DNA from: Paragonimus westermani
Taxonomy: Eukaryota > Platyhelminthes > Trematoda > Plagiorchiida > Troglotrematidae
Direction: 5' to 3'
Length of the DNA stretch: 64,000 nucleotides
Assembly: GCA_008508345.1 (NCBI GenBank)
Contig: QNGE01002409.1
Location: forward strand, 38,843 to 102,842
The notes under the pieces were generated by a model, which was given only the letters and a program-made list of their open reading frames with translations, searched no databases and was not told the DNA's origin. How positions within the stretch are numbered: the first letter of the stretch is position 1; each line of letters begins with the position of its first letter. The position numbers and the translations under genes were made by a program. Shown here piece by piece: positions 32,835 to 45,800 of this stretch.

Positions 32835-33818
32835 TTATGGTGACTTTTGTGGGTCTGCTCCACTCTGTCCGGAACCGACCATTCGATCGGGCTCCGCGGA
32901 CAAGTCAAAGTCGTGTCCGGCTACCATATGAGTGGATGAAGATGGGCGAGGAAGAAACACAGACGAAAATCGCGTTCGAATATCACCAAAAAATTTCTCC
33001 ACTGACCCCCAAACCGTGGTCGGTTCGTTGTACAGTAGGGTGTTACCCATTTGAGAGCTAAGCGTGTGCTCAGACACTCGAGTTAAAACCGAACTTTGTC
33101 TATGACGAAGTGTATACGGAAGTTCGGACGGATCACCATCATATATCCGCGCCAATGAACCGGTGAAAAAGTATTTGGATGAACGCCGGCGGAGTTGTTC
33201 CGGGCACGGTAGGTCAGGAATGCTTTGCTGATCACTTAATGGGGGGTTAGTCACAGAGCGGAGCGATCTACCTTCTCGAAGCAATGCCGTACCAATAATG
33301 TCTCCAGATCCAGCAATACGCTTCCATCCCATGGATTCGTTTGAAGCAGCAGCGATCGATAACAGTTTGCTCATGTCCGGTTCATCCGTTGGGGCCTGTT
33401 TGTCCTTAGGTCGCAGTATTTCCGGCATCTCCGTTTCGTTATTGTCGACAAACCACAGGCTGGTGTTGATATTCCGCTCCAGCAAAGGTACAACCTCGAA
33501 ATCGTCATCGTCTTCACCAAAAGGAAAAACGTTGGTTTCGGCAACCCGAAGCCAACCAGTATAGAACACTAGCGAGAGTAGAGCAAAGACGGGAATATTT
33601 GGCGATACATCCAGACACGTAGTTTGCAGATCCGGTGTCGATGTAGTTTGGTTCGTGAACTCGAACACATGTGTCGTAGTTAAATTGGCCGATACATTCA
33701 CTAGCTGATAGCTGGGCTTGATTTCCTGTTCATATTGTTTGAGTAAGTGAACAGGATCGACAAACTGATGCGATAGGATCAGCATGCTCAGATAAATATA
33801 GACCGCCAGAGTGACAAC
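32835..33818 (-). CDS. Bestrophin exon 2 (residues 256 to C-terminus)
   Basis: The acceptor AG is at 33819-33820 after a pyrimidine-rich tract; the exon opens with VVTLAVYIYL, continuing the family sequence directly. About 53 residues separate FVDP from PVFALLS, where vertebrate bestrophins have about 13; this loop holds three N-glycosylation sequons (NVS, NLT, NQT) and one Cys. The clasp FGEDDDDFEV is followed by a 220-residue Ser-rich cytoplasmic tail with no recognised domain. The stop is TAA at 32835-32837. Confidence 0.93.
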   Translation of the reverse strand, partial: VVTLAVYIYLSMLILSHQFVDPVHLLKQYEQEIKPSYQLVNVSANLTTTHVFEFTNQTTSTPDLQTTCLDVSPNIPVFALLSLVFYTGWLRVAETNVFPFGEDDDDFEVVPLLERNINTSLWFVDNNETEMPEILRPKDKQAPTDEPDMSKLLSIAAASNESMGWKRIAGSGDIIGTALLREGRSLRSVTNPPLSDQQSIPDLPCPEQLRRRSSKYFFTGSLARIYDGDPSELPYTLRHRQSSVLTRVSEHTLSSQMGNTLLYNEPTTVWGSVEKFFGDIRTRFSSVFLPRPSSSTHMVAGHDFDLSAEPDRMVGSGQSGADPQKSP

Positions 33819-36800
33819 CTGAAGTTTGGAAATTGCACGACAATAATTGGGAAAAATCGAGTGGGTTGTCAAAATTACATTTAAAACAAAGTACCGAGGA
33901 CTCGTAGGTATAAGTAGTCAGGGTCTTAAGACAAAGCTGCAAACTTAATGGAGTGAACCTACTGACATTCACTTGCTCCTAATCGGTTGTGCGTTTAATA
34001 TCCTCCCGCACTCTGACTGGTCCATTTTCCTAGGGCCGAACAGGTCCTTCGACGTTGTGTGCAAATCATGTCCCACTTTTTCACGGCGTTAAGTCTTGCA
34101 GTGGCAGTATAGCGCATCTGAAGATGCCTGCTTGCATTCTGCCGTCGTGGTCTGGAAATAGATAGCTGAGAAGCGAACACTACATGGACTTACACAGGAA
34201 ACTCTGGTGTTTATTCTGAGACGTAACAAGTAGATTTGTCAACGAGATGCTCACTAAATCGTTTTAAGATAAATTGAATCTACAAACATGGAGAGATAAC
34301 TCTAAGTAACCCAGTTCCTCAGTTACCCCATTCGGACAGCTTGCGACGAGCTGGTTGCGTGTTGAAGGTTTCACTACTTGGGTACCCTTCTGTCCTTTCC
34401 AAGATCAAGAGAGAACTAGACAAAACGAGCATGACGATTTTCATTACGGATCTGGACAGTTTTTGAAAATATGAGGCTACCATCAACTGATAGCGGTGGA
34501 TTTAGTCAATTTAAATCGAACATCACTCACCGTTGATCGCAGTTTTCGTATCCGGGTACTGGGTTGAATGCCACCATGAACGCAAAGGTCGCCTAGTGTT
34601 CTGTTTTTGGTTATGAACGCAGTGCAACAGTGCTTACTACCGTTCACAATTAATCGTTTCATGATTAAATATCCTTGACCTCTATTTCGTTTTCGCTAAT
34701 TACCGTCTTCAGAAAAATGATGTGGAGAACAAGCTCGTTTTCGGCCTGATTAGGCCGATTACAATTGACCTGATGATGAATTACCGCCTTCCTGGCAGAA
34801 CTGTACACATGGAATCATTACACTGGTAGGCATCTATGGTTCACTAGCTTGTTTTCGGAATAGGTAAACATAGCTGCGCCATGCGGATTTTGATGTCTGT
34901 TGCGTCCAAGGTGAGAAAGTTGTCATACCTGGAAGGTCAGCGTACAACGCGGATGCAACGGATCAAAAAGCTCGACTCTTGGTGTGTTTTCATAAAGCGT
35001 TTTGGTTAATTTGCTTGGCTGTCGCACTTTCCTCTCATAGAATAAAGGCAATCAACTATCTGCGGGAGGAATAAGATCGACCAAGCATCCATCATGACCT
35101 CAGAAGGAAGTGAAGAATGTCAATATGGAGTTCGTCCCAATTCCAAGGTTAGTTGATCTGAACTCGTTACAGAATAAGGTGCAACAGCCGACGAAAGTAA
35201 CCCGCATGCTTTCCTGCAGCTCTGGTGACCGTACCCCCCTCATGTGATGGGTCAGTATCTGCTTGTTCTGTCACATGCTCATAGGTGTAGTTTCTATTTT
35301 CTGCGGTACGTATTGCTAATGAGACTCAGCATGGTCAAAATGGCTTTCCACCGTATCAGTGATAGTCACTGTAATCAACCTCTTTCAAAATCTTCCTTAA
35401 TATCTTCTAAGTTTGTGGTGTATATTTCTCAGTTTGCAAACGTTTCGTCATTTTGTCAAAGGCGGGTTAATGCATGACTGTCAAGGTGCCGGCGTAGACC
35501 TCCTATCTGATCTTGCTTATGCCGAGAGCAATTTTCAAGCAGCACTGACAATACTAGATATTAGTTCTTAATGTCTCCAATCCCTCGGAATGCGGCTTAC
35601 AGTCTGAAAACGCAATACCTTTTTGAAAGACGTCTGTGCCTAGACGGATTTGACATTGGATGACGAAGCTGATTGGTTCATGTACTCGAGTCAGCAGTGC
35701 CGGTGGTATAAAGAATTAAACAGAAGCTCGTATCTTTAGAGCTAGTGTGATATTTGCCAATCTAGGACACCTTAAGAGACATGAAAAAATCTCATTGAAG
35801 CTTAATGGTCTCGTGTATAGGATAAATGTGCTACCATAAGACTGCGAGACCTCGGTATACACTGTGCAGAACATAAGTAATTTTCTGATCTCACTTGTTA
35901 CGCCGCCCAAAATAAATAGTCAAATACATTCTATTAACAGTTGTTTCAATTCTGTGGCGTTAACCTGTTCCCTCAACAGGTATATACTCAATGAATATAT
36001 GCCATCGAAACCGTCTGATCGATTTCCACAAAATTTAAATGCTCATTCGATAAGAAAAGTTCGAAAAAAACCCGAGGTCAGAACGTTAAAGGAGGTCTTT
36101 AATAAACAGTTGAAAATTCACTTTTCAAAAATGACCTTCACCCCGTGCCACTTATGAGTAAAATAAAGATGTAAAAGGTATACGTTTAAGTTCATGACAC
36201 GGCTGGTTGCTCTGACTTCTGCTAACCTTCGACCATCGCGCTACTCTTCAAACCACGTTTACAACAGATTATTTCGTGAACCTGTTTTTTTACGCTGGAA
36301 TATTGTCACCACGATTACCGTTTACACTTAATTAATTGTAATCCTATGACAAATTCAGGAAGGTATGAATGTATACTTGTTGTGTCTTCAAACTGTAGAT
36401 CCGTGCAGGCTATGGATTACATCCAACGGCTCGATTGGATCCATCACGCAGACCCTCGATCATTTTCAGTGATCGATATGCTTAATCGCACTTGCTCTGT
36501 TCAATGGACCATTTCCGAAGAATCCGTATGCTAATTCGCAGTGAAACCTGGTCACAAAGTCACAGTTAGTTCGCGACTGACGAAGCTAGCAAAAACAAAC
36601 AACTTACGGCTTAACAGACGGAAAAGGCCGTGAAGCTACGAGGGACTCGGTTTCAAAATTAACTGGGTTATGATTATTAAGATATGCAGGTGACATCCAT
36701 GCCAGTAACTCTAACACCTGCATGGCTTAATCGGAATTTTCTGGCGGCAAATTATGTGTCTACGGCTGTCGATAGTTGTCCTAACTGGGTAAATTACACG

Positions 36801-39800
36801 CAATGTAGCAGATGAAAAGTTGTAGACCAAAAATATATTCAAAATTCCATTTGCTCGTTGTACTTACTGTTGCTTAGTAATCGCTCGGTCAGACATGCGG
36901 AGAGAATGGATTAATTCGAAAACTGATCGCAACTGTCGTATTCCCATAGGATTTCCAGTCAGCCCCTCTCGAAAAGAACCACTAGACTCGAGTTTCGTTC
37001 TCATCAGAGCTTGTCGGTAGTGCATATCCTTGACACGAACTGGATTAGAGCTCCCGCTGCGCTTTGATGAGGCAACCGTGTTGACCACTGAACCATTAAT
37101 CTCACACTAGGCACCATCGAATTATCAAATGTGAACGCTCGACCAATTTCGTTTGTGATTAATGATCACGTTACCCGATTGTTTCGAGAGGATACAAGGC
37201 AAGGATATGCACTACTGACGAACTCTAAGAAGAGCGAAACTCGAGTCTAGTGGTTCTTTTCGAGAGGGGCTGTTTGGAAGGCCTATGGAAATGCGACAGC
37301 CGCGATCAGTTGAGGGTGATGTTCCACCTATATGAAAACCAAAATCCCCTACCATTCATTAGTAATTCGACACCGTGTATGTATCGGGCGCAGGACTTAC
37401 GAAAGAGAGATCGATGAAAAAGAAACGACACTTTTTCACGTTGTATAAGACTTATATATAGACTCCGTGATCAGCATTCATTGCAGTACGTTCGGTATCA
37501 GCTTTATAATGAAAAAGTCGACTGAATGCCGGCGGAGTTGAAAACCGGCAGAAAACATCTGAAAAGTGGCACTGTCCACGACATGGCTGACCACCTGAGA
37601 TTCACAGGTTTTGGTCGACTTTGGACTCAAAACAAATGAATAGCTATTTTTAAACCCGCTTGCTGTCTAGCATCACGATTTATACGGGAAAAAGGACCGC
37701 ATGAAATAAAAGGCATGAAAAAGTAAATATTGGACAGCAGTACATCTGTAAAACTACGTTAGACTAAAAAACGTGTCCTTCGAACATCTTGTTACTTTCT
37801 GTTGCATGACCAACAACCAGAAATTGTATGACCTGCAGACCTACATGGGGAACTTCAAGGTGGCCGTGACTAGACCACGCAACCATGGGCATGACGGGCG
37901 TTGCCACGCTGACTTAACTCACGCTCACAAGTTTGACCGGTTAAGTGTTAGTAACGATGAGTCATGGACCTTCCACTTAATTTCTCCCTACACTACTTTT
38001 TGAAGGATGGTCGCGTAACTTGTCCCAACGTGTGCACATAAGGCCAACCCACCCTACCTCACTGATCAGACAGGAAACGCAAGTGGACCAAGTCCCAAGA
38101 CTGCTTTCACCGATCACTCAGACCGGCGAGACTGGTCCAGAATACACCTAAAAACCAATTCGTCTCACGCACGAGTGAGCTATTGGATCATGGCCGCATT
38201 CTGATGCAGGTGTGTGCGTCATTGTGTAGAGGGGCACATCCTTTAGCGTCGTCCATCTCACACCATGCGCGCGACCGTGTTTACGAACCGGAATTCCCTT
38301 CCACAACGCAGCGGCCGTGTCCACTTACATATTATGTGCAATTCTGCCTGGTTGACGCTTTCTGTCATGGGTCTTCTGCTTGACGTTTTTCGGCCGCTCG
38401 TCCGACTTCGCTGAGTGTTGGCTGGTCCGGGGGTTTTGGCTGTATCTCACCACCGACTGTTAGAATGATCGCGCCTCCGATTGGATCATTCACTACAATC
38501 GCACCACAGTTACCAAACCATTTATCTCTGAGACACGGAGTCTCACGGCACGGTGACGCAAAGTGAGCCTCGTCTGGTTTGTTGCGACAACTAGACACCA
38601 CATACAATGACCCACCACCCAATCCATTTGTTTTTCCGTGTCTCCCTGTCAGAGTGAGCGCAGGTACGGGGTATTTGAATTTATTCCCCAAGCGTTATCG
38701 CAATGCCCATAAAGATGCGCACAAGCTAGTAACCTAATCCAAGGTATAATCGAACGCAAAGGAATTTCATTTCTTTTACCTTACAAAACATCTATTTTCT
38801 CTTCCGGTGGCAGTTTAAGTTCCAAACCGTCGCACCTCTCCACAGGCGTTATAGACGCAACATTTTTTGCTCAAAATCAACTATTCTTCCCACGCTGCAT
38901 ACCAGCTTGAACGCACTTTGTCACGGCTAAAAGGTAATCAAAACGCGTGCACATTCTGATTTTGTGTAGGCGTGGCCGAACGACTGTGTGTAGGATTACC
39001 CGTTTTGTGTGAGCAAGATGGACCGATCATCCCAGTTAAACTGAAAGTTAACTGCAATTTCAAAGCTTGATTGTTTACTTTCTTTACCTCTGGTCCGCGT
39101 TCGCATCTTGACGTAGAAGGGAAAGTTTTGATCACAAGTTTGTGTTAGGAAACACTGAAGCCGTCTAATGAATGGTATCTGTTCAAACAAATCATGCGTC
39201 AGTATCTCTACTGCTCACCTGGTTCACAAGAGTAAACTGTTGTCAAGCTTTTGACCGATACAAGGTTGTTGCTCAATGGAGTGGAATTTTTATAACATTC
39301 TGAGTAATCTGGTCCTCAACCGATCGAAAATCATGTTGACTCAATGGAGATTTCAGTGAACGAACAGGGTGAGGGCCCGGATTTTGATCACGTGGACTGA
39401 AAGGCTCAAAATAAGACTCATCATCTTCTACCCGCGTAATCAATCGCAGTCTTCTGCACTTGGGTCCATTTCAATCTGACACGTTTTGTGAACTTAACCT
39501 AATCAACAACCGGCGAATCATTACCCTAACCAGCAACGTCTCAGTATTCCGTGTAATCACCTCTGTATCACCTCGATGGCCTAAGGAACATAGCAGAATT
39601 GCATGGCTGAGACTGGGGGCGGTCCAGTAATCTAGTAATCGGAACAGCGTTGTGTACAGAACAGATTCGGTTGCATGACATTTGTGGTGACTTGAGTCAA
39701 CAGTCTTGAACAGTGGCCAGTTTACGTGCGTAATGTTCTGCGAAACCCACCCCCACTTTCGTGAATGGCAGTTTCAGACATCATCGTGTCAGCCGTTTGA

Positions 39801-42800
39801 AGTCATATCGTAACTCTCATGAACAGCTCCACTCTCGCATCTCACTGTCAATGAAACGGATTATATAAGCTCGCTGCACCCTGTTTCCATAATAAACAAC
39901 TGCACGTTGGTCTTAGTTTTTCAGATTGGGACTTTCGGCATTATCGCGTCCCAGCTGTTGATTTGGCTGCTGCAATACATGCTTTTTGCTCATACTTTAG
40001 CCCTTATCAACTAACGTTATCCCATGTCCGCCGCTTTTAACAACTTCTCTCGTACAGTTAGTTCAGGCACATCTAACGAACCAACGCTCTGTCACCAACG
40101 CCGATAATAGCCTCCCTTCTGACAACCACAATCGTATGCGCTGCCGCACGGTCCAATCACTTCGGAGGGACAGACAAGCAGCTTGCTGAGCACCAGTGTC
40201 CACACACCTACACAAATGTACCAACGCTTTGTGCTCGATATACTCGTTCCACTTAGGCTGTCCGCGACGCGCACAATTCGTGCATGCTTTCGTTCCTTGT
40301 GGGCTTATCAAACAGCCAACTTTGGTGATAAGCAGTCAGAAACCGCCAAGGCATGATTACTGCAAATGAAGAAAAAAAGAAGCTCCGATTAGGAGCCAGT
40401 GAGCGAGCAGAAACGCCAACTTAGGACAGATGAACCTGTAGTCCCATATATATGATCAATCGAATCTATACCTTGTTGAGATACGAGTCACAGTGTTTCC
40501 ATCACGATTCATTCCAGAAATTACAGCGGGTTGCCACAGGTGGGTGTGGCACGACGCAGGCTCTCAACAAAATCCACCCGACTGTCCCGATGAACGGTGG
40601 TAGCAAGGAAGTCTGTAATAAATGGCGGTACGTCCCAGTCATAACGCCACAAAGGAACTAAACCAATCTATATCGTCCGCCTGTCTACATGGCTTTTTAC
40701 GTAGAAATACATCAAAAACTGTCCTGATCTATGGAACCGCTAGTTCTGATTTGTTACCGCTCTCTCTCTATTCTCTTCAAGACTCGTAAGATCATGTAAA
40801 CTCGAGGTTCGCCTATCTAGGCCATTTGGCTTCACTCGTGTGCTGGCTAAACATAGTGTTCGCGTTTGACTTCACTATACTTTTCAAAATCTTGCACAAT
40901 GGCTTATTAAAATTAGAATGCTTGTTCGGCTTGGCGGACAAGAAAACCATTTTGCGAATGCAATCCAGCCGTCTGTTGTGTAGTACATTTTTCACGCGAC
41001 CAGAACGATGCTGGAGAAAGAGGCCATGAGGTCACTGGAGGACGTGAGTTTCATGGATGTCATCCTCAATGTCAAGCTCTAGTTAACTCCGTATAGCAAT
41101 ACCGGCCTCCTGGCTGGTTCCAAAAAGACGACGTTTATCTTTGGATAGACATACTGTAACAAATAGCGCAGAAAAATCATCGGTGTCCTTGTTGATAAAC
41201 GTGGGGTTTATGGTAACCCCATTTCAACATTTACACTCCTTTTTTTTCGGGCCTTGTGGTGTTTAATCTGCATATTTTACACTCTCGAGGTGGAAAAGGG
41301 TGTGACCAAATATTGGAAAAGTACCCAAATGGGGACCGAACTGGCTGTCTAACAGATGAGTAATCAACGTGTATCTCTATCATGTACACATGAACGACCT
41401 GCTACAAACCACCATGAGCTTATGAATGCCCTGCCATCTCAACACTGAAGATTCCAAAACTAAAACAAGAACTACTCAAAGAACAACCACCACGGAGTAA
41501 ATTCATCCACAAAGGCCGCTTCTCAACCTTTCTCCAAGGTCAGGTGGTAGAGCAATGAGGAAAACATGAAGGTAGAAATGTGTGTCCGTTGTCTACTCCA
41601 AGTTTCGATGTTTGGTGTTATGCGCAAACAAGTGGGATTAGTGCCAGTCATGTGAGGTAATCCTTGGCTTTTCTAACAAAGACAGGATGATTAGGGTCCG
41701 TAAGTCCAAGCTGGAGATCCGTCTACCAGATGGTCGTACCTGACTGTAGTGGACAAAAGGGTGAGTGATTTCGGCCGAACCTACCTCATTTATGGTTCGA
41801 AATAACAGTGGGTTACCACAGAAAACCAGGAGGCAAACCTCTTAACTGTGTTTAGTGGAGGGTGGCATGCTGAAGTTTGCACTCTCCCTCTCTCTTTCTC
41901 GGCCCCCCTTACATACACACACATTCGCCCCAAGTGCATCGATATGTTCTTCTGTTCCCGTTGCTCTGTTGGTCAAGGTCGCTTTCCTCACATTCTCTTC
42001 ACACATGTGATTTCGTTAGAACTGAAAAATAAAAAGTTTCGGCTGAACGTTTTCTGTGTGCTCTACCACAAAAACATTGGCGCCCCAACACTGATTACTT
42101 GTACAATGGTCTCTATAGCTAACCTCTCCACAGTCTTTTGGACGGAAGCTACATTTTCATCTGAATCCCTATTCTAGAAACAGTGCACCTTGAGACTGTT
42201 TTCATCCGCTTGTATCGAATTCATGCTCTGTGCCTCATGAATCAGCTGGATTACAATTACCCAGTAACCTTCTGGATGTAGAACAATAGCGCCGGTTGAG
42301 TACCCACAACCTACGCTCAAAGTCTATCTCGGGGGGTGCGCACACTATGTTGAATAGAATAGCGGGTACCAAAACAAATATCTGTACCGTATAATTTGCT
42401 TCTCTCAAGATTAGCACGGCAAACTCTTCGATGAGTCAGTTTCGCGACTAACACGATCTGCTCCGAAGTACGGGTATTCCAGGTTACCGATGAAAAGTTC
42501 AATGAGGTTTCATAGTTTGTAAGTGGTGTCCAATCACACAAAACAAATGAGTGCTAACTGCCCGGACCGGTATATGCCTACTTTCGGGAACGAACTGATT
42601 GTATAGAGACATTCCAAGAATTCACCTTTTACTCCCACATACCTATATGTACTCGCCCGTAAGTCCTTATATCTGATACTCAGTTTGTCAAGATCACCTT
42701 CATTTGATTGACTGTTATTTACCTATTCGTCTGGTACCCATGCGACTGAGTAAGGTTACTTCCATATACGGATTCTGTGCTTGTAGGTGACTACTACAGT

Positions 42801-45800
42801 TAGATCCATGAGACGGTGTATTTTAGGACAGTCTATCCTCCTGGGTTGCCAGTGTTAGTTAGAGAATGATAGACATCTCAGTTAAAACGCCCTTCACATC
42901 TGTTGGAACAGTTCTAGGTAGTTCAATTAATATAGTCGTTGCCCCCAGATGGACGGCATACTAGTTGCGGTGTGGAACGTGATAATGCGCTCCCTCCAGA
43001 ACAAAGCAGTCCAGCTCAAGAAACATTTTTACAAGACATAAAAATGGATTCCATTAGAAACCTCCTCCGAAGAAACAACTCTCCAGAACCATATACAGAA
43101 CATTTCCTGGAGAGGTAAACTGACCCACCACTCCACTCCAGCCTCAGTAGCAAGCAACAACACGACCGTCTTTTCGAACCAGGATCAGCTCGGCTACGCA
43201 GGACAGATCACCAAACCAAAAAACCGTTTGAGAACAACCCTCATACAGCTATCTGGCAAGCTTACACTTCACCTGTCCCAGCGATACGGGATCCTGATGG
43301 AAGGCTTACTCAGCTGAAACGATGAATTAATATGGTTCAACACAGTTCTGTTACCTGAACCAAGCAAACAACACAAAGCCCCGATGAGCTTGGCATCACT
43401 TAGGTGAAGGCATTTGTTTGCGTGTCCGACTCGGTAGAATTCATACCAGACCAAGACCCGCCAAGTGGTTTCTGGGACGTAAGCGGCGATCTTCGTCGAT
43501 TCTTTCTTGCGAATGTGAATGAAAGGTTCATGGACGAATCGGTTCAGATATACTGTGGGTCGCGATTCCGCAGAAGAAGTATTCATTTCTATAAGTAATC
43601 AGGCGAAGGCGATTTGAATGAGCAAAAGTGATTAATCATGTACTCATATTGTGATCGGAACGGAGGGACAAAAAAACAGAGGCATACCACGCTTGACCAG
43701 TACTTTGGGGACTCTGCAAACAGTGAATTGACAGAACGGCAGTACCTAACGTATAATCTTCCTTCCGTATTACGCCTCTTAACCTGATCCTGGACCCAGT
43801 TAAAGCAGTGGTGTAAAAGGTGTTTTGTTGTCCCACAGTTACGGGATTCGAATACCCGTCATACGACTTCCATCTTGGCCTGAGCGGCTTGACAGTGTCT
43901 ATGCTGTTCACTGAAAGCAGCAAATACTGAAGTGTATAACACTGACCAATGTTTTTATTCTATTTCCGGTCTAGGCTGTCTGTAAATACTATCACTGATA
44001 TTCTCCTTGAATGTTAACCCCCAAATGATGATTATATCGTCATCCTGACAAACTGTAAACGAAACTCGCTCTATAACGTACTACCCATTAGGGGGTCCGT
44101 AGTACTTTCAGATGCTAAGGACAGTTTTAATGAGATCATATCTGACGGTTCTCTCACTGATTGCGTTGTATGCACACCGATCAGCTTCTATGAGTTTAAA
44201 ACGTACTTGCCACCGAAGAGAAACAGCTGTCCCTTCTCCCTGAAAGGCTTCTCTCGTTGGTGAGAGTACTGTAGGATCACGACCAAATGCTTTTTATTCA
44301 GTACTCATGTGGTGGAGATTTCAAGTGTCATGAATCTTGCACCATACAAGATCTATCGAAACTTCCGAACCTAAATACAACCCTCCTTCTTCAAACGCTT
44401 TCGAAAACTGACACTGAGCATAACTCGCAAACAACTGCAACTGTAAGTTTAGATGTTATAATCCGGCCATGTCCAGCGTGTGGTCACTGGCGTAACGGTC
44501 ATCAAAACCCGATTTATACGCTCGTAAATCAAAGTTCAATCTCTGATCGTAGTGAAAATGTGCACTACAGTTGTGAACGAAACTCAAATCCAGTGTTTTT
44601 GTGAAAGGGTTTGATAGGGAGAGTCTATCTGAATTAATTACATCTTAGGAGGAGGGGACATCTTTAGATATCATTCTTTATTATGTAATACAATTCCTAT
44701 CTCGTAATCATTTCACTGTACAAAACATGGTTTGAGTTTACAGTCCACTGATATCAGTTTAATACACTCCTATCAGGTTAGTGTAAGACAAGCCACTGAC
44801 GTGCGTTGTTTTTCCCATCATTTCTTCCTCTTTTCGGTTTCGACCTTCTTTCCGAATTGTCAACAATTCTGAAGTTGAATCCATAAGGAATGCAGACAAA
44901 AAGTAGAAAACTTTCGGCTCAGCAACACTACAATCCTTTTGCACACCATGACCGCAGGATAGATTAACGCCATGGATCGCAATGCCCATTTGTTGAACTA
45001 AAAATCATCCGGTCTAGGGCGGAACATGTGTTTGGGTCATTTAAGGTCACGTAGCATAGATCGATCCCCACAGGCCATGAAAGTTGATGGGTAATAATCG
45101 ACGTGTGTGACACAAACCATTATGATAGTAGAACATGCCAAATTACGGGTAGTTCGGTGCCATCCGACAGATTCCTGAACAATGGTTCTTTTATGGTGAT
45201 AATGGTTACGGAAACCAGGTCGGTATTAGCGTGAAGTTGGGTGTGGCTGTTATGTATAATAGTACCTGATTCATTATGAAACTGTCGTCTTCAAGTGTCA
45301 GTCTGTCACATCGTCCACATAGTTTAGTGGGAGGTTCCACAAAACGGACAGCCTGCCCAAGCTTGGTAGTAGCTACTCCCGATCTGCTAAATGCAACCTG
45401 ACTAGTCAACTATGGTACGCACTTCCCATTTCAATTCATGTTCAGTTAGCTCCCCTCCCACAGACACCACTGAAGTTGAATCGACTTACTAGTTGCCCTA
45501 GGCCTTAAGCAGCGCGGAACTTTGGAGCCGATTAAAAATATCTATGTAGAGATCAAACAGTTACGGGAGGTTCCCATTTGGAAACCCTTGTGGAACCCGC
45601 GTACGTAGTTTTCACGCTGAGCCCGGTCGGTAAGCAAAAGGATGTGGACTGTCTGTCAGTTCGAAGTACATGGAATTCTGGTCTCAGATACGTTTTCCCA
45701 GATGGGCCAAAAGCAAAATCTCATCAGACCAGCACAGATAGAATGCATTTAGTGGCGAATGGGGCCAGAGGGCGCTCATCTCTGTTTTGCAAGCACAATA

